From: Bradyrhizobium diazoefficiens USDA 110
Lineage (GTDB): Bacteria; Pseudomonadota; Alphaproteobacteria; Rhizobiales; Xanthobacteraceae
NCBI RefSeq assembly: GCF_000011365.1
Contig: NC_004463.1
Span: forward strand, 1,722,001-1,786,000
Direction of reading: 5' to 3'
DNA: 64,000 nucleotides
Shown: positions 19,316 to 27,063 of the stretch, in pieces
How the letters are laid out: each line of letters starts with the position of its first letter
Numbering within the stretch: position 1 is the stretch's first letter
The notes under the pieces: model-generated
Database searches by the model: none
The model's input: only the letters and a program-made list of their open reading frames with translations
What the model was told of the DNA's origin: nothing
Made by a program: the position numbers and the translations under genes

Positions 19316-19807
19316 ATTGGGACATTATTGTTTGTGCGAACTAGGCACTTAAGTCTATGAAATATAGCCGGATTTTTCTAGTTTCTTGCCCTCACTTAGC
19401 TGCCACGCGGTTGCGTGATGTTGGAGCGAAGCAAAGGTAGCATGTCTTGCCAGCATCAACCTTATTGCATTTTGGCCCGCCCGTCACGATCCGAAAGCGT
19501 GGACCTTTGCCCTCGGAGGATAGGCTAACGATTAGAGTGGTTGGTTCAACTAGTTCGCCGCTCGTTGGTCGTTTGATGGTCGGCGGATGGATCGGCCATT
19601 AACGGAACGGAGCCGGAATTTATCTTCAGGCCGTAGCTCAAACAGTGGTTGCTTGTCCGGCAAGATCGAAAAATGCTCTATTTTTCAATGGGAATTTCCT
19701 GATACTCTCTCTGCCTCGAACAAAGGTCTTCTGACGGACGTCGGGTGAGCTCGATAGTCATCAGTTCGGGTTGCACCAGCAATCCAATCCCCACGAACTC
19801 CATTCTT
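19316..19807. other. Intergenic stretch without a recognisable gene
   Basis: About 490 bp between the start of the protease-ankyrin gene and the end of the integrase. Only short unconvincing reading frames are present. It should hold the promoter of the protease operon, and an attachment site could lie near the integrase 3' end, but I found no direct repeat of the tRNA 3' end (32649-32724) here. Confidence 0.4.
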
Positions 19808-21035
19808 CTATCGACGCAGCGGCAGTACCGAATCGAAGTTGCCGCGGTTTCCTTCGATCTTCCTCTCTCGCTTGGCGATCTTCTCAACGGCGTCTGCGAG
19901 ATAATCGGGGTGATGATGGCCGTAGGTGTTGAGCAGAACGTCAAGCGACATGCCTAGGTAGCCCGCTGCCTGCCACGGATCGGCGCCACGCTGCATCAAC
20001 CAAGTCGCTGCTGTATGCCGAAGCGTATGGGGCGAAATACCCACGCCAAGGCCGGCCAGTCGCACGGCGGTTTTGAAGGCCGTCTTCACTGAGATGACGG
20101 GTTTTCCATTGAATTCCACGAAGTGTTTCGCGTGATGATCGATCCGGTGCCAACGCCTGAGATGCGCAAGCAGGCGCGGCGGGATCGGCACTGGCGGTTG
20201 CCGCTTGTTGGTCTTTGCGTCGCCCTGGCGGCGCCGATAGTATATACCGCGCTCCAGGTCGACAAACGCGCGGCCGACTGCCGGAATCGGCGAAGCGGCG
20301 GCGATAGCGCCGGCTCGCGACCCGCTGTAAACACCAATCAAAATGAACCGTGCCAGGTGCCGTAAGGGCCGCTTTCCGGTCGCGACTTTCTGGCCTTTCA
20401 GTGGCCCCCGCGACATCTTCTGCAGCTCGCGGTATCTCCAGCACGTCCAGATCAGCTTTGCGGCATCGGATCTCGTGAGCCACTTATCGCGGGGCTCGCC
20501 CTTTGCTGGCAACGTGATCTTGACGATCCCTCGATGATAACCTTCCGCCGCATGATGATTGATAGCTGCGCGTAGGTCTTCAAGATCGCGCCTTGAGCCG
20601 CCCTTGTTGCCGCGCTCCTTAGCGTATTGACGGCACTGCTCACCGTCGACCCCGGCTAGCATTTTTGCGCCCCACCAATCGTTCAGGCGCCCAATCCGCC
20701 TTGAACTTGCGGATGCCGGGAATCGTCTCTTCATCATCTTCAGCGACCTTGAAGCGATCGCGGAGCTTGGCGAGCTCTGCATCGAGGTAGATCGAGAGCA
20801 CATCCCCGATCGGGATTGATTCAATGTCTTGGGCCTTGCGCTTGGGGGCGTATTTCGAGGCAATATAATCCTTTAACGCTTGCTCGGCGGCCGTAATTTC
20901 ATCTGACGCGCAGCCTGTGCTGATATCCAGGCCGTTGTCTCGGATGATCCACGTTGCCCGGTGGGTAATCTTGCCGGCTTTGTCTCGTCGAGCGGCCTTG
21001 AGATGGAGCCTGGCACCCTTGCTTCGACGCGGCAT
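19808..21035 (-). pseudogene. Tyrosine recombinase (phage-type integrase), frameshifted
   Basis: The N-terminal arm-binding part (MPRRSKGARLHLKAAR through GIRKFKADWA) reads from 21035. The core-binding and catalytic parts (RIGRLNDWWGAKMLA onwards) continue in another frame after about 20700. Catalytic signatures are present: the Arg of YSGSRAGAIAAAS, the box II motif HTLRHTAATWLM, and the Tyr in NTYGHHHPDY. A single-base indel near 20700-20710 explains the break, so the enzyme is either dead or the base is a sequencing error. The family mobilises genomic islands. An excisionase-like gene lies immediately upstream. Confidence 0.85.
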
Positions 21036-21238
21036 AATTCCCTCATTCTCTCTATATAAAAGAGTGTTGTGTAGTCCTTGCCCGCAATGCGCTCGATGAT
21101 GAGTCGTCCGCGGGCGCTCTCTCTGCGCAGTCCGGAAGCGGTCATCGAACCATCGGGGAATGCCACGGCCGCTGCTACAGCAAGACGGAGTGGATCGTGC
21201 AGACCAACGCCCTTCGGGCGCTTTGTTATCTCGATCAT
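20873..21238 (-). CDS. Excisionase-like small HTH protein
   Basis: The N-terminal 70 residues (ITKRPKGVGLHDPLRLAVA, then FPDGSMTASGLRRE and RGRLIIERIAGKDYTT) match the small winged-HTH proteins that sit directly upstream of integrases in rhizobial islands. The remaining residues overlap the integrase N-terminus in another frame and look unconserved, so the native end may be near 21020. Its likely role is to bind the attachment site and control excision and direction of recombination, inferred from sequence pattern and position. Confidence 0.65.
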   Translation of the reverse strand: MIEITKRPKGVGLHDPLRLAVAAAVAFPDGSMTASGLRRESARGRLIIERIAGKDYTTLFYIERMRELCRVEARVPGSISRPLDETKPARLPTGQRGSSETTAWISAQAARQMKLRPPSKR

Positions 21239-21799
21239 GTTAGCCGAATCGCGATCTGCGAGGGACTAACGGTGATCGAGCTTTATGCGGGCGGCATCGA
21301 CGCGATTCTATTCGTCGGAGGAGTGCGCTTGCCGAGAAGCAAGGGGCAGATGTGGGGATTCGAAATGTGTGGCAACGCTGAGTAACGGCAACGTTCTGCT
21401 CAACGCTGCTGCTATTGCGAATCCTTCCGTTGGTGCTATCCGCCTCGAGATCGCCAGTGCCCATTGGCACATACAATCAACGCGCGGGCGATAGCTCAAT
21501 TGCGACGAGCTGCTGTTTGAGCCGATATGGGCCGGCGCGGAGAAGGCTTGGTGGCGGCCGCGCCAACGTCGTCCTAGGTGCGGGTATCGATCACTTTCGT
21601 GATATGCCTCATTTAACTTTCAGTCCAACTGGTCTGTGGTTGCTTCGCTCGCTTGCTCGGTGAACGCACGCAATTTGGACGAAGCGTAATCATAGGCTTC
21701 GGGTTGCCGAGCTCCTTGCCAAGGGCTTTCCGGTCGCCGCCGGAGAGCGGCGTCGGGTGATGCTTCGGAGCCATCCGGGGCCGACGCAGGGGGGATCGG
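21239..21799. other. Non-coding or decayed stretch
   Basis: About 560 bp upstream of the excisionase-like gene with only short overlapping frames on both strands. It probably includes the promoter for the recombinase unit. No repeat or RNA gene is seen. Confidence 0.4.
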
Positions 21800-22204
21800 T
21801 CAAACCGGCCCGAAGGCCGGCCAGCAACCGTCCTCCTCGTGGCGGCCGGTTCGGTTCTGGCATGTGTTGTCCAGCAAACGGTGCCCGACCTCCTTCCAGC
21901 TCGCCTGTTGCCCGTAGAGACGGGCGGCATCCGCTTTCTGGATCTCAACAATGCGCTCGCACCTGCGGCAGGAAACCCGCAGGACATGCTGCGGCATCTC
22001 ACAGAGGCGCTGGCCGGGGCTCGAACGTCCCGAAACCGCGGCCTGGTCATCGGCATCATCGAGGAGGGCATGCCAGTACTCGTCCGGCATGTCGTCCTTG
22101 GGACCGAGCGAACGCTCCCTCGCGGCTTTCTTTCCCATTGAGGCGGCTAGCTTTTCCATTTGCTTCGGGGTGGGCATTCGCCAACTCGCAGGCCGATCGT
22201 TCAT
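21800..22204 (-). CDS. Conserved small protein with CxxC metal-binding motif
   Basis: 134 aa from an ATG at 22204. The first part (MPTPKQMEKLAASMGKKAA, then DDMPDEYWHALLDDADD) is helical. The second has a zinc-ribbon-like VSCRRCERIVEIQKADAARL, followed by LLDNTCQNRTGRHEEDGCWP, with Cys residues suitably placed for metal binding. This small-protein type is common in Bradyrhizobium and relatives; no function is known to me. It is divergent from the Ku gene. Confidence 0.65.
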   Translation of the reverse strand: MNDRPASWRMPTPKQMEKLAASMGKKAARERSLGPKDDMPDEYWHALLDDADDQAAVSGRSSPGQRLCEMPQHVLRVSCRRCERIVEIQKADAARLYGQQASWKEVGHRLLDNTCQNRTGRHEEDGCWPAFGPV

Positions 22205-22327
22205 CCCGGAATTAGAACATAAAGAGAACAAAAGTCGAGTCCGACGAAGGGAGGCTGGCCGAATTATTTGCCCCTGACATTGTCGGAACCAGCCGCTTTC
22301 GATCGTCTTGAGTCCGAGCCGTCCAAC

Positions 22328-23299
22328 ATGGAGTTCTGCGTACACGGCCCCCGTGCCAATTGGAAAGGCTTCCTGCGTCTGTCCCTCGTGACTTGTCCGG
22401 TGGCGCTGTACCCAGCGACTTCTGAGTCCGAGAAGATCTCCTTCAATCAGCTCAACCGCCAGACAGGCCACCGCATCAAGTACATCAAGGTGGACCAGGA
22501 CACGGGCGACGAGGTGCCTAACGAGGACATCGTCAAGGGCTATGAACTGGAGAAGGGCCAGTTCATTGAAGTGACGAAGGAGGAGCTCGAAGAGATCGCG
22601 TTGGAATCGACCCGCACGATCGAAATCGATGAGTTCGTCGACAAGTCAGAAATCGACCCGCGCTACCTGATCCGACCCTACTACCTTCGTCCGGACGGCA
22701 AGGTCGGCCACGACGCCTTCGCGGTGATCCGCGAGACCATCCGTGAAATGAACAAGGTCGCCATCGGCCGCGTCGTGCTGACCAATCGCGAGCACATCAT
22801 TGCACTGGAGCCGATGGACAAAGGGCTCGTGGGAACGTTGCTGCGTTACCCCTACGAGGTCCGCAGCGAGCAGGAGTACTTTGACGAAATCCAGGATGTC
22901 AAAGTTACCAAAGATATGCTCGACCTCGCCAGGCACATTGTGAACCAGAAGGCAGGCACGTTCGATCCCGAAAAGTTCGAGGATCACTACGAAAGCGCAC
23001 TGGTCGAATTGATCAACCAGAAGCGGGCCGGAAAGTTGATCCGCCCTAAAGAGCGGCCAAAGGGTGAGAACGTCGTTGATCTGATGGAGGCGCTACGGCA
23101 GAGCGTCGGGAGAGAGAAGGCGACGGAGCCTGCAAATGCTCCGAAGAAGTCGGCCAAGAAGCCGCGCAAGGCCGCAAGCGGTCAGAAGGAGATGTTGATG
23201 CCTATCGCCGGCAAGAAGCAGGCAAAGGAGGCAGGTGCAAAAAAGCAGCCGGCAAGGTCGCAGCGTCGGTCTGCCTGGCTCGGCCCTAACGTTTGTTGA
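22328..23299 (+). CDS. ku: Ku-family non-homologous end-joining protein
   Basis: 323 aa from the ATG at 22328; longer upstream starts give unconserved sequence. It has the prokaryotic Ku core: RANWKGFLRLSLVTCPVALYPATS, FNQLNRQTGHRIKYIKVD, YELEKGQFIEVTKEELE, PYYLRPDGKVGHDAFAVIRE. Its usual Lys/Ala-rich C-terminal tail is present. Bacterial Ku binds DNA ends as a homodimer and recruits LigD. No ligD is in the window, so this would act with a ligase elsewhere. Rhizobia often carry several ku copies, including on islands and plasmids. The 3' end overlaps the convergent XRE gene by 14 bp. Confidence 0.93.
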   Translation: MEFCVHGPRANWKGFLRLSLVTCPVALYPATSESEKISFNQLNRQTGHRIKYIKVDQDTGDEVPNEDIVKGYELEKGQFIEVTKEELEEIALESTRTIEIDEFVDKSEIDPRYLIRPYYLRPDGKVGHDAFAVIRETIREMNKVAIGRVVLTNREHIIALEPMDKGLVGTLLRYPYEVRSEQEYFDEIQDVKVTKDMLDLARHIVNQKAGTFDPEKFEDHYESALVELINQKRAGKLIRPKERPKGENVVDLMEALRQSVGREKATEPANAPKKSAKKPRKAASGQKEMLMPIAGKKQAKEAGAKKQPARSQRRSAWLGPNVC

Positions 23300-23522
23300 G
23301 TTTCCGAACGACCTCGGCGGGGTCAAAGCCAATGGCTCGCCCCAACTCGATCAGCTCAACGACGTCTATTCGACGTTGCCCAGATTCAAGGTGGGTTACC
23401 CAGGATTGGTAGACCCCTAGTTTGTTGGCGAGATCAACCTGACGGAGTCCCGCGCCCTTTCTTAGCTCGACCAACATGGCGGCAAGCTTCTTTTGAATGG
23501 GCGAGGTAACCGTCTTGGGCAT
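23286..23522 (-). CDS. XRE-family HTH transcriptional regulator
   Basis: 78 aa, nearly all one Cro/CI-type helix-turn-helix: KLAAMLVELRKGAGLRQVDL, NKLGVYQSWVTHLESGQRR, then IDVVELIELGRAIGFDP. Single-domain regulators like this control island genes or toxin-antitoxin type modules. It is convergent with ku, with the stops overlapping by 14 bp. Its own promoter region is the short gap shared with the gene starting near 23603. Confidence 0.85.
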   Translation of the reverse strand: MPKTVTSPIQKKLAAMLVELRKGAGLRQVDLANKLGVYQSWVTHLESGQRRIDVVELIELGRAIGFDPAEVVRKLNKR

Positions 23523-23602
23523 CTGGCCTCCGGAAGGGGGCCAGACACATAGAACGACTTTTCAGATACCGATAAATTAGGTATTAGCGGAGGGAAGCTT
23601 AC

Positions 23603-24064
23603 GTTGACGGAGTTAAGTTATTGGCTCTTGCTGCTCGACAAGCAGTTGAACCCTTTGCCGAACGCGTATGTCTCGGAAATGCGGGAACGGCGGATGATCT
23701 TTATCGGTTTGGATACAGAATCAGTGAGACCGGGGCCATTGTCGCGGCGATCGAAATTCCCGCTGAGCTCTTAGAAGAAGCAATTTCATCCAACATGGCG
23801 TTGTCGTGCAGGCTTACCCCGGACGGCGATCTGATTCCTGAGTTCTCGTTTGAACGCGGTAGGACTTCTTCGAATGGAGCTCTCATATTGCCGATTGATC
23901 AACTCATCCGCGCGACTTTAACCCCGCAAAATCTTCACATGGACGAAGCAACGATCGTGAGCTTGACGACCATGCTTCAAAGACTGGAAGCATCGGTCAA
24001 CGTCGTAAGAGATGCTCTGGCTCGTTGTACTGATAGAGCGAAAGATCAAAGTTTCGAAAATTGA
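23603..24064 (+). CDS. Hypothetical protein, probably frameshifted near its N-terminus
   Basis: The main frame gives about 125 conserved-looking residues (GTADDLYRFGYRISETGAIV, then AAIEIPAELLEE and MLQRLEASVNVVRDALAR). Its only upstream start in that frame is a TTG at 23621 with poor sequence after it. A better N-terminus (LTELSYWLLLLDKQLNPLP) reads in a neighbouring frame from a TTG at 23603. I therefore suspect a one-base indel near 23680. Divergent from the XRE gene. Function unknown. Confidence 0.5.
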   Translation, partial: VDGVKLLALAARQAVEPFAERVCLGNAGTADDLYRFGYRISETGAIVAAIEIPAELLEEAISSNMALSCRLTPDGDLIPEFSFERGRTSSNGALILPIDQLIRATLTPQNLHMDEATIVSLTTMLQRLEASVNVVRDALARCTDRAKDQSFEN

Positions 24065-24352
24065 GTTTCGAAGCACGGCTGAAAAAGAACTGGCCAGGAC
24101 AGCGTAGTCTCGCGGCTGCTGACGCGCTTTCGTCGGAACGATTGGCCGTACGTACTGGCGCTAGTCAAAGAACGCGCCCCGCTGGACTTGCGGCGATACG
24201 TCAACCAGTGGGTGCAAGGGTCATCTCTTGATCGACGCTACGTTCTTGAAGCCGAGCGCCGGCTCCTGTCGTTTCGTATGGCCCATGGCGGCGAACGGAC
24301 ATCCTCGAACAAGCGAAGCAGGTCCTTGTGACCATCGCTTCGGCTATCTGGG
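24065..24352 (+). pseudogene. Short decayed coding remnant
   Basis: Two adjacent frames join into a plausible small protein: SFEARLKKNWPGQ in one, then RLLTRFRRNDWPYVLALVKE and LDRRYVLEAERRLLSFR in another. It ends at a TGA near 24330. No family is recognised. Confidence 0.3.
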
Positions 24353-24952
24353 TCAGCGCGCGGTCTTGTCGCTCCTCTTCGATCGATAGGCCTCGGCGGC
24401 CTCTTCCTTCGACTTTAATGGCTTGGCGTCACGATCGGCGCCACGCCGGTACCACGTATTGAACGATTCTTCATAGACCCGCCCGTGCGCCTGATCGACC
24501 GCCGTCGTTTCGAGCGATGCGATCAGTCCTGCGGCCTCGAGTTCGAATCTGGTCTTGTGGTCTTGCTCGGGATTGCTCCTAAGAATGTCGACCCATGACC
24601 TGATTTGCGCATTTGCGAAGGATGCGTCCGGGTCATGCGCGAACTCGTTTCGAATCTTTCGGATCGTGTGAAGTGCTGTGCATTCGTCTTCGTTGATCAG
24701 ATGCAACGCGCGGCAGAGATTGATCTTGCCCGAGAACGTGCCGAGCGGTGGCGAGCTGCCCGCGAAGAGCTCTGTTCGCGCCTTTCCTGGTGCAAGATAC
24801 GCACAAAGCACAAGTTCCAGCGCGCGGTCCAGCTCAGCTCCGACCAGAACCGCCATGCCACGTTCACTCTCGACGCCGAGCGTCCGTATCAGCTCGTAGT
24901 TGCGCTTCCATTCCGGGTCACTATTGATCAGTTCTTGATAGGCATTGGACAT
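24353..24952 (-). CDS. MltR/HEPN-like protein with RX4H motif
   Basis: 199 aa. Residues 30-110 (GMAVLVGAELDRALELVLC, then FSGKINLCRALHLI and IRKIRNEFAHD) match the helical core of the MltR-like family. The RNEFAH motif (Arg101-His106) is the RX4H signature of HEPN ribonucleases. HEPN proteins commonly act as toxins or effectors in defence and toxin-antitoxin systems, whereas MltR members have been described as regulators; I cannot tell which applies here. It lies just downstream of a DUF3800 gene on the same strand, with a 72-bp gap, so the two may be co-transcribed. Confidence 0.7.
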   Translation of the reverse strand: MSNAYQELINSDPEWKRNYELIRTLGVESERGMAVLVGAELDRALELVLCAYLAPGKARTELFAGSSPPLGTFSGKINLCRALHLINEDECTALHTIRKIRNEFAHDPDASFANAQIRSWVDILRSNPEQDHKTRFELEAAGLIASLETTAVDQAHGRVYEESFNTWYRRGADRDAKPLKSKEEAAEAYRSKRSDKTAR

Positions 24953-25024
24953 GCTCGTCGCCAGGATTGGGTTAGAGGGAGTCCCTGCGCAGGGCGCGAT
25001 GCTGCAGAATGCCTCACACGCGTC

Positions 25025-26119
25025 TCAAGGTTTGGGCTCCGGCCGTTTCGCACGCATGTTCTGCGTCAAATATTCGAGTGCGATATTGCCGTCCCAGCCC
25101 CGTCGACCGAGGCCTTCAGGCGTCACTTCCGGGACCGGCCACATCACACCTGTAAAGAAATTCTCGATCCCGGCCGCGCCAAGGCGATCGCGGTAGGCGA
25201 GGTGCTCGGCATCTGTCTTATCGAACCGCGCGAATGCCGAACACGCGCCCGCCAGAACGTCGCAAATTTGCAACTGCTTCTCCTGCGCGGAATCGCCAAA
25301 GCGCGTTTGCGTGACGTTCATCGGAAACCGCGCCACCGTGCCGGGGTTCTCGAACTTGGCCGGCGGCATAGTTTCCGCCGAATAGGCGTCCCATATCCAT
25401 TTTTGCTTGGACATGTTGGAGGATTGGTCGTGCACGACGCTCCACGGACCACTGTGCCGTTCGGTCCACATATGACCGAGCTGCACGAGGCCGGTCAGCG
25501 CGATATCGAGCGCGCGCTCGGGCATACGGCGTACGTGATCGTAGCCGAGGAGCATGAACGACACGGACAGATACCTTAAAAGCTCTTCTCGGGTGGGATC
25601 GCCTGTTGCGTGCCGGCGCGCCTTCTCGATCAGGAGCTGGCACTCCGTATATCGTTCCAGGGTTCGCGTACGGAGCATGCGCTGGAAATGTTCAAGGACC
25701 TTTCGCCTGAAACCTTTCGACCAGTAGGATTCCAGACAGAAATACAGCATGTTCGCCATACCATGATTTGCGCCGTCCTTATACAAGTTCAAGCCTGCCT
25801 CGTAAGCAAGGGGCTCCATCCACCAATCGACGATCAACGTCATCATGGCGAATTCCTTGTGGGCGATCCACGCCCCGGCGCGCAGAGGATCCTGCGCAAG
25901 TATCCCGATGAACTCGACGATCCTGTCTTGGTGACGGCCGCCGCGCGCGAGCCGGCTATATTTGAGTTCGGTGCTGCCCAGACCGCCAAAGGTCGAAGCG
26001 ATGAGTCGATCCGCCTCGTCTTCGCTGAGGTCGTTGGTCGCCTGCAAGAAGATCGGCTGGTCTGCCGCCAGGAGGTCCTTGCCGGTAAAGCCTGTCTCGT
26101 CGACGTAATAGGTTCTCAT
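25025..26119 (-). CDS. DUF3800-family protein (predicted RNase H-like)
   Basis: 364 aa from the ATG at 26119, beginning MRTYYVDETGFTGKDLL. The N-terminal YVDETG is the hallmark of DUF3800, whose fold is thought to be RNase H-like with this Asp in the active site. Further acidic positions that could complete the site include the Asp of QICDVLAGACSAFARFD near residue 295. An upstream ATG at 26152 is possible but adds unconserved residues. It sits upstream of the HEPN-like gene. DUF3800 genes are frequent on mobile islands and near defence genes; a precise role is unknown. Confidence 0.75.
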   Translation of the reverse strand: MRTYYVDETGFTGKDLLAADQPIFLQATNDLSEDEADRLIASTFGGLGSTELKYSRLARGGRHQDRIVEFIGILAQDPLRAGAWIAHKEFAMMTLIVDWWMEPLAYEAGLNLYKDGANHGMANMLYFCLESYWSKGFRRKVLEHFQRMLRTRTLERYTECQLLIEKARRHATGDPTREELLRYLSVSFMLLGYDHVRRMPERALDIALTGLVQLGHMWTERHSGPWSVVHDQSSNMSKQKWIWDAYSAETMPPAKFENPGTVARFPMNVTQTRFGDSAQEKQLQICDVLAGACSAFARFDKTDAEHLAYRDRLGAAGIENFFTGVMWPVPEVTPEGLGRRGWDGNIALEYLTQNMRAKRPEPKP

Positions 26120-26531
26120 AACCGATCGCTTGCAGTGCCATCTTTCTATCACGGGCCGTGCGGAGGATTTGCCTTGACCGCAAGAGTTTGCGACGGCGCC
26201 GCCGCTTAGCTCGGCTTAGGTCCCTCTTATAGGTCGCCATCATCACCGCATCGATCCCAGCCTCCGATTTGTTGCGCTCGGCGAAGTTCTCGTGGTCGTA
26301 CGTGTAGCTACGGACCGAGATGATCTCAGGGCCCCTGACGGCCCGCGATGTCCAATGCAGCACAGCCGCATCGTCGCCATACCCCGCTTCATGAACCATC
26401 GTGGAAATGCATGAAAAATCAAGCCTCACGCCCGCGACTTGTATGGCATCGATATAGAGCGCCTCCATGTTTTCCGGAAGCGCAACCTTGGGCCAGCTTG
26501 CCCTGAACCGAAGCGGCTGGATGCTGTTCAC
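25956..26531 (-). CDS. Hypothetical protein upstream of the DUF3800 gene
   Basis: 191-codon frame. The first 110 residues (SIQPLRFRASWPKVALPENM, then VRLDFSCISTMVHEAGYGDD and GPEIISVRSYTYDHENFAE) look genuinely protein-like. The rest is Arg-rich and overlaps the DUF3800 start in another frame, so the native end may be near 26190 with a frameshift. Unknown function. Confidence 0.4.
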   Translation of the reverse strand: MNSIQPLRFRASWPKVALPENMEALYIDAIQVAGVRLDFSCISTMVHEAGYGDDAAVLHWTSRAVRGPEIISVRSYTYDHENFAERNKSEAGIDAVMMATYKRDLSRAKRRRRRKLLRSRQILRTARDRKMALQAIGYENLLRRRDRLYRQGPPGGRPADLLAGDQRPQRRRGGSTHRFDLWRSGQHRTQI

Positions 26532-27063
26532 GCCCGAGCCTCAGATTATCGCCGGGATTTTAACTGTGTTTATTAGGGGCGCGTGCGAAGAGCCGGCGCG
26601 AAGACGGGGCAGTATGTCCGCCTAATGGTTTATTTCAGACGTCGGGCGCTTTGGCGTCCAGCAGCTTCAATGGCCTCGCGCGTGTACTGAGGGCCTTTCT
26701 TGCGCGTGTATTGGCGCGCAGCAGGGCAGTGACCGTCAGCTTGCCGTTGATGTCCAGGAGTTGAGCTCGTCCCGCCCGTCTTGCCCTGCCGGATCTACCG
26801 TATTGCTCAACACCTGCGGCCACCGCCACGACAGCACGTCGAGCTCCTTTGCTTCCGCCGGCGTCTGATAAAGGCAGCCCTTCACTAAAGGAGTGTCGGC
26901 CGGCCCTGCTCGCGGCGCGGGCGCGCATGCTCCGCTGGTAGGCTGCACGTTAGTGACCGCTCGAACCTGTCGCGGCCGGAAGGCCGCGCCGCGGAAATCG
27001 CAGCGCTTGAACTGGAGCAACATGCTGCGCTGCAGGCCGTGGCCGGCAAGGCTGGCGTCGCTT
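26532..27063. other. No convincing gene; decayed fragments
   Basis: About 530 bp between the DUF3800 group and the ABC ATPase operon. Short frames on both strands are compositionally biased. A plus-strand stretch near 26970-27090 reads RPEGRAAEIAALELEQHAAL, like a coiled-coil fragment of a larger lost gene. Confidence 0.35.

Noticed and set aside
19316..19807. Attachment-site direct repeat matching the tRNA-Ile 3' end
   Set aside because: I searched for the GGGCCCGGCAGG-type sequence near the integrase 3' end and did not find it.
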